In this document: piece by piece, positions 3,680-5,904 of the stretch
Position numbering within the stretch: position 1 is the stretch's first letter
How the letters are laid out: each line of letters opens with the position of its first letter
Assembly (NCBI GenBank): GCA_903927685.1
Contig: CAIYOB010000946.1
Span: 1 to 5,904 of the forward strand
Reading direction: 5' to 3'
Length of the DNA stretch: 5,904 bases
Source of the DNA: an uncultured Planctomycetaceae bacterium
Lineage (GTDB): Bacteria; Planctomycetota; Planctomycetia; Pirellulales; Pirellulaceae
Program-made: the position numbers and the translations under genes
The notes under the pieces: generated by a model
Database searches by the model: none
What the model was told of the DNA's origin: nothing
What the model saw: the letters and a program-made list of their open reading frames with translations, nothing else

Positions 3680-5904
3680 CTGTCCCACGCTTTCCCCGAG
3701 ATCCGGTTCCAGGGCCAATTGCGGCCGTCCCAGGCCGACGTGGTCCAGATCGCGCGCCGCAAGCTGGCGGCGGGCAAGCGGCGACTGCATATCGTCGCGC
3801 CGCCCGGCAGCGGCAAGACGGTTTTGGGGTTGTACCTGTGGGCCGACTGCGTGCGGAGGCCGGCCCTGGTGCTGTCCCCGAACTCGGCGATCCAGGCCCA
3901 ATGGGCGGACAAGATCGAGCTGTTTTCGGTGGCCGAGCCGGACCGGGCGGTCGTGAGTACCGATCCGCAGCAGCCGGCGCTGCTGACGTCGTTGACGTAC
4001 CAGTCGGTCACGCTGCCCAGTCGCGGCGGGGCCGACGACGAAGCGCCGGCGATCGGGCTGTGGCAGGACAAGCTGATCGAGGCCGGGCAAGCCAAGGATC
4101 CGGAAGAAGCGGCCGTGTGGATCGCGGACTTGCAGCGGCACAACCGGGAGTACTACGAGCAACGGCTGCGGGCCTATCGCAAGCAGGTCCGCGACGCCGC
4201 GGCCCTGGCTGGCGGGACGCTGGAAATGCTGCATGCGTCGAGCCTGTTGACGTTGCAGCGGCTGAAGGACTGCGGCGTCGGCCTGATCATCCTGGACGAA
4301 TGCCATCATCTGATGGGCCACTGGGGGCGGGTGCTGGCGGACGCGCATGACCTGCTGGACCAGCCGATCGTCATCGGACTGACCGCCACGCCGCCCGATC
4401 GCGACGGCAAGCTGCCGGAAGACGTCCAGCGGTACGACGAGTTCTTCGGCGAGGTCGACTACGAGGTGCCCGTGCCGGCGGTGGTCAAGGACGGGTTCCT
4501 GGCTCCGTACCAGGACTTGGCCTATTTCGTGCGGCCCACCCGCGAGGAGTTGCGGTTCATTGCCAACGCTGATGAACAGCTGCACGAACTGGTCGCCGAC
4601 TTGTGCCGTCCGGAGGCGGACGGCGGCGGCGACACGGACCCTCGCGGCGCGGCGGCGACGCCAACTCCGGACGGGACTGTCCGGCCCATGCCAGCCCACG
4701 GCGCCATCCCGTCCACGGGCGAGCCCTTGTCGGACTGGCTGATCGGCGTGTTGGCAGAGCGGCGGTTGCCGACGGGGGTCGTCAAGGATTGGGACAGCTT
4801 CGAGAAACGCGATCCCGCGTTCGCCTTGGCGGCCCGCACTTTCCTGCTGCGCCGCGGGCACCCGCTGCCGCCGGAGACGCCGCCGCCCGAGCAGGAGCCG
4901 GACCCGGACGAGTACCCGGAAATGGCCATGCTGACTCCCGTGCTGGACCGCTACGTGCGGCACCATTTGCGCCGCAGCGCCGACGCGGCGAATCGCGAAT
5001 TGGCCGAGCAGGTGGTGCGCAAGCTGCGGATGCTGGGCGTGCAGGTCACCGAGACGGGCGCCCAGGCGTGCGCCTCGCCCGTGGCCCGCGTGATGGCCTA
5101 TTCGCAGAGCAAGACGGAGGCCCTGGCGCCCATCTTGAGCGTCGAGCACCAGCGGTTGGGCGAGCAGTTGCGGGCGGTCGTGGTCGCGGACTACGAAAAG
5201 TCGTCGGCGGTCAGTGCCGAGGTCGAGCACCTGTTGGATGCGGAAGCGGGCGGAGCGATCGCCGCGTTCAAACAACTGCTCCGCAGCCCCGAGACCGATG
5301 CGTTGCAGCCCATTCTGGTCACCGGTTCGAGCGTCCTGGTGGACGAAGATCTGGCGGAGGCGTTCGAAACGACCGCCCAGCAGTGGCTGGCCAAGGAAGG
5401 CTACGAAGTCGAGTTGGAGTTGGGCGAAGAGGACGGGTTCCACGTGATTCGCGGCCGGGGCCGCGACTGGTGCCCCCGCGTCTACGTGGCCCTGATCACG
5501 GACTTGTTCCAAGCCGGACTGACCAAGTGCCTGGTCGGGACCCGCGGCCTGCTGGGCGAAGGCTGGGACGCCAGCAAGGTCAACGTGCTGATCGATTTGA
5601 CGACCGTGACCACGTCGATGACGGTCAACCAGCTCCGCGGCCGGTCGATCCGCCTGGACGCCGACGATCCGCAGAAGCTGGCCAACAACTGGGACGTGGT
5701 CTGCCTGGCGCCCGAGTTCAGCAAGGGGCTGGACGACTATCAGCGGTTTATTGCCAAGCACAAAACGCTGTTCGGGATCACCGACGACGGGGCGATCGAG
5801 AAGGGCGTCGGCCACGTTCACCCGGCGTTTACCGAGTTGAAGCCGGAGGGTGTGGAGGGGTCGACCGGCCTGTTGAATAGTGAAATGCTCGCCCGGGCCG
5901 GCCG
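3680..5904 (+). CDS. SF2 DExH-box helicase, uncharacterised large family, 3' end outside window (at least 741 aa)
   Basis: The frame is open from 3680 to the right edge with no stop. Numbering from a CTG start: an LRPSQ element at 14-18; Walker A APPGSGKT (40-47, Lys46); motif Ia-like PNSAIQAQW (67-75); Walker B LDECHH (Asp206-Glu207); motif III TAT (235-237); a second RecA-like domain from about 475 with AVVVADYE near 504; motif V GEGWD (626-630); motif VI QLRGRSIR (651-658). It should be an ATP-driven translocase or helicase on DNA or RNA. Two insertions stand out: a charged helical stretch at about 125-178 before motif II, and about 240 residues between the two motor domains, including a Gly/Pro-rich linker (near 315-345) and a Pro/Glu-rich segment (395-413). 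After motif VI comes NNWDVVCLAP and a KH..LFG..DDG..EKGVGH stretch, which I recall from annotated but unstudied actinobacterial DEAD/DEAH helicases. Role in repair, RNA metabolism or defence is unknown; no nuclease or methylase partner is visible. The start is the least certain part (see the ribosome site at 3667). Confidence 0.88.
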   Translation, partial: MSHAFPEIRFQGQLRPSQADVVQIARRKLAAGKRRLHIVAPPGSGKTVLGLYLWADCVRRPALVLSPNSAIQAQWADKIELFSVAEPDRAVVSTDPQQPALLTSLTYQSVTLPSRGGADDEAPAIGLWQDKLIEAGQAKDPEEAAVWIADLQRHNREYYEQRLRAYRKQVRDAAALAGGTLEMLHASSLLTLQRLKDCGVGLIILDECHHLMGHWGRVLADAHDLLDQPIVIGLTATPPDRDGKLPEDVQRYDEFFGEVDYEVPVPAVVKDGFLAPYQDLAYFVRPTREELRFIANADEQLHELVADLCRPEADGGGDTDPRGAAATPTPDGTVRPMPAHGAIPSTGEPLSDWLIGVLAERRLPTGVVKDWDSFEKRDPAFALAARTFLLRRGHPLPPETPPPEQEPDPDEYPEMAMLTPVLDRYVRHHLRRSADAANRELAEQVVRKLRMLGVQVTETGAQACASPVARVMAYSQSKTEALAPILSVEHQRLGEQLRAVVVADYEKSSAVSAEVEHLLDAEAGGAIAAFKQLLRSPETDALQPILVTGSSVLVDEDLAEAFETTAQQWLAKEGYEVELELGEEDGFHVIRGRGRDWCPRVYVALITDLFQAGLTKCLVGTRGLLGEGWDASKVNVLIDLTTVTTSMTVNQLRGRSIRLDADDPQKLANNWDVVCLAPEFSKGLDDYQRFIAKHKTLFGITDDGAIEKGVGHVHPAFTELKPEGVEGSTGLLNSEMLARAG

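Noticed and set aside
2923..4350. 475-codon plus-strand frame spanning the dehydrogenase-helicase junction
   Set aside because: It is out of frame with both real genes, very rich in Arg, Gly, Ala and Pro, has no domain, and overlaps well-supported coding sequence.
3521..5821. 766-codon open frame on the minus strand, antisense to the helicase and the end of the dehydrogenase
   Set aside because: It is a shadow frame produced by high GC and codon-position bias. The opposite strand encodes intact dehydrogenase and helicase motifs over the same span, and the shadow protein is Arg/Gln/Pro/Val-rich with no recognisable domain.
4603..5880. 425-codon plus-strand frame within the helicase
   Set aside because: It is another composition-driven shadow frame, rich in Arg and Gly, inside a gene with clear motifs V and VI in the real frame.

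Overview
The window is GC-rich and densely coding. The genes point to a planctomycete, probably a Pirellulales relative. This is inference from four things: a DUF2924 protein tail, a large exported protein with an N-terminal Tat signal (RRDFLK), palindromic intergenic DNA of a style I associate with planctomycete genomes, and a large uncharacterised SF2 helicase. No rRNA, tRNA, CRISPR array, transposase or integrase was seen.

Layout from left to right. (1) Positions 1-173, plus strand: the C-terminal end of a DUF2924-family protein that enters from outside the window. (2) Positions 174-387: an intergenic stretch between convergent gene ends, carrying three perfect hairpins in a row and a fourth that overlaps the next stop codon. 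(3) Positions 388-759 and 844-2349, both minus strand: a small membrane-anchored protein and, upstream of it, a 501-residue Tat-exported protein that looks like a TIM-barrel glycoside hydrolase. They are 84 bases apart, have good Shine-Dalgarno sites, and could form a two-gene unit. (4) Positions 2350-2665: a divergent intergenic region with an inverted repeat and no confident promoter. (5) Positions 2666-3676, plus strand: a complete zinc-dependent, probably NADP-preferring, alcohol dehydrogenase/aldehyde reductase with all expected zinc ligands. (6) From 3680 to the right edge, plus strand: an SF2 DExH helicase of at least 741 residues that runs off the window. It appears to start at a CTG codon three bases after the dehydrogenase stop, with its ribosome site inside the last dehydrogenase codons.

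The exported hydrolase-like protein probably acts on a carbohydrate outside the cytoplasm, the dehydrogenase reduces aldehydes or oxidises alcohols in the cytoplasm, and the helicase acts on nucleic acid. No shared pathway is evident. The firmest linkage is translational coupling of dehydrogenase and helicase. The most notable points are the CTG start, the poorly characterised helicase with long insertions, the hairpin cluster, and the unclassified exported TIM-barrel protein. I do not see a convincing new multi-gene system within these limits.
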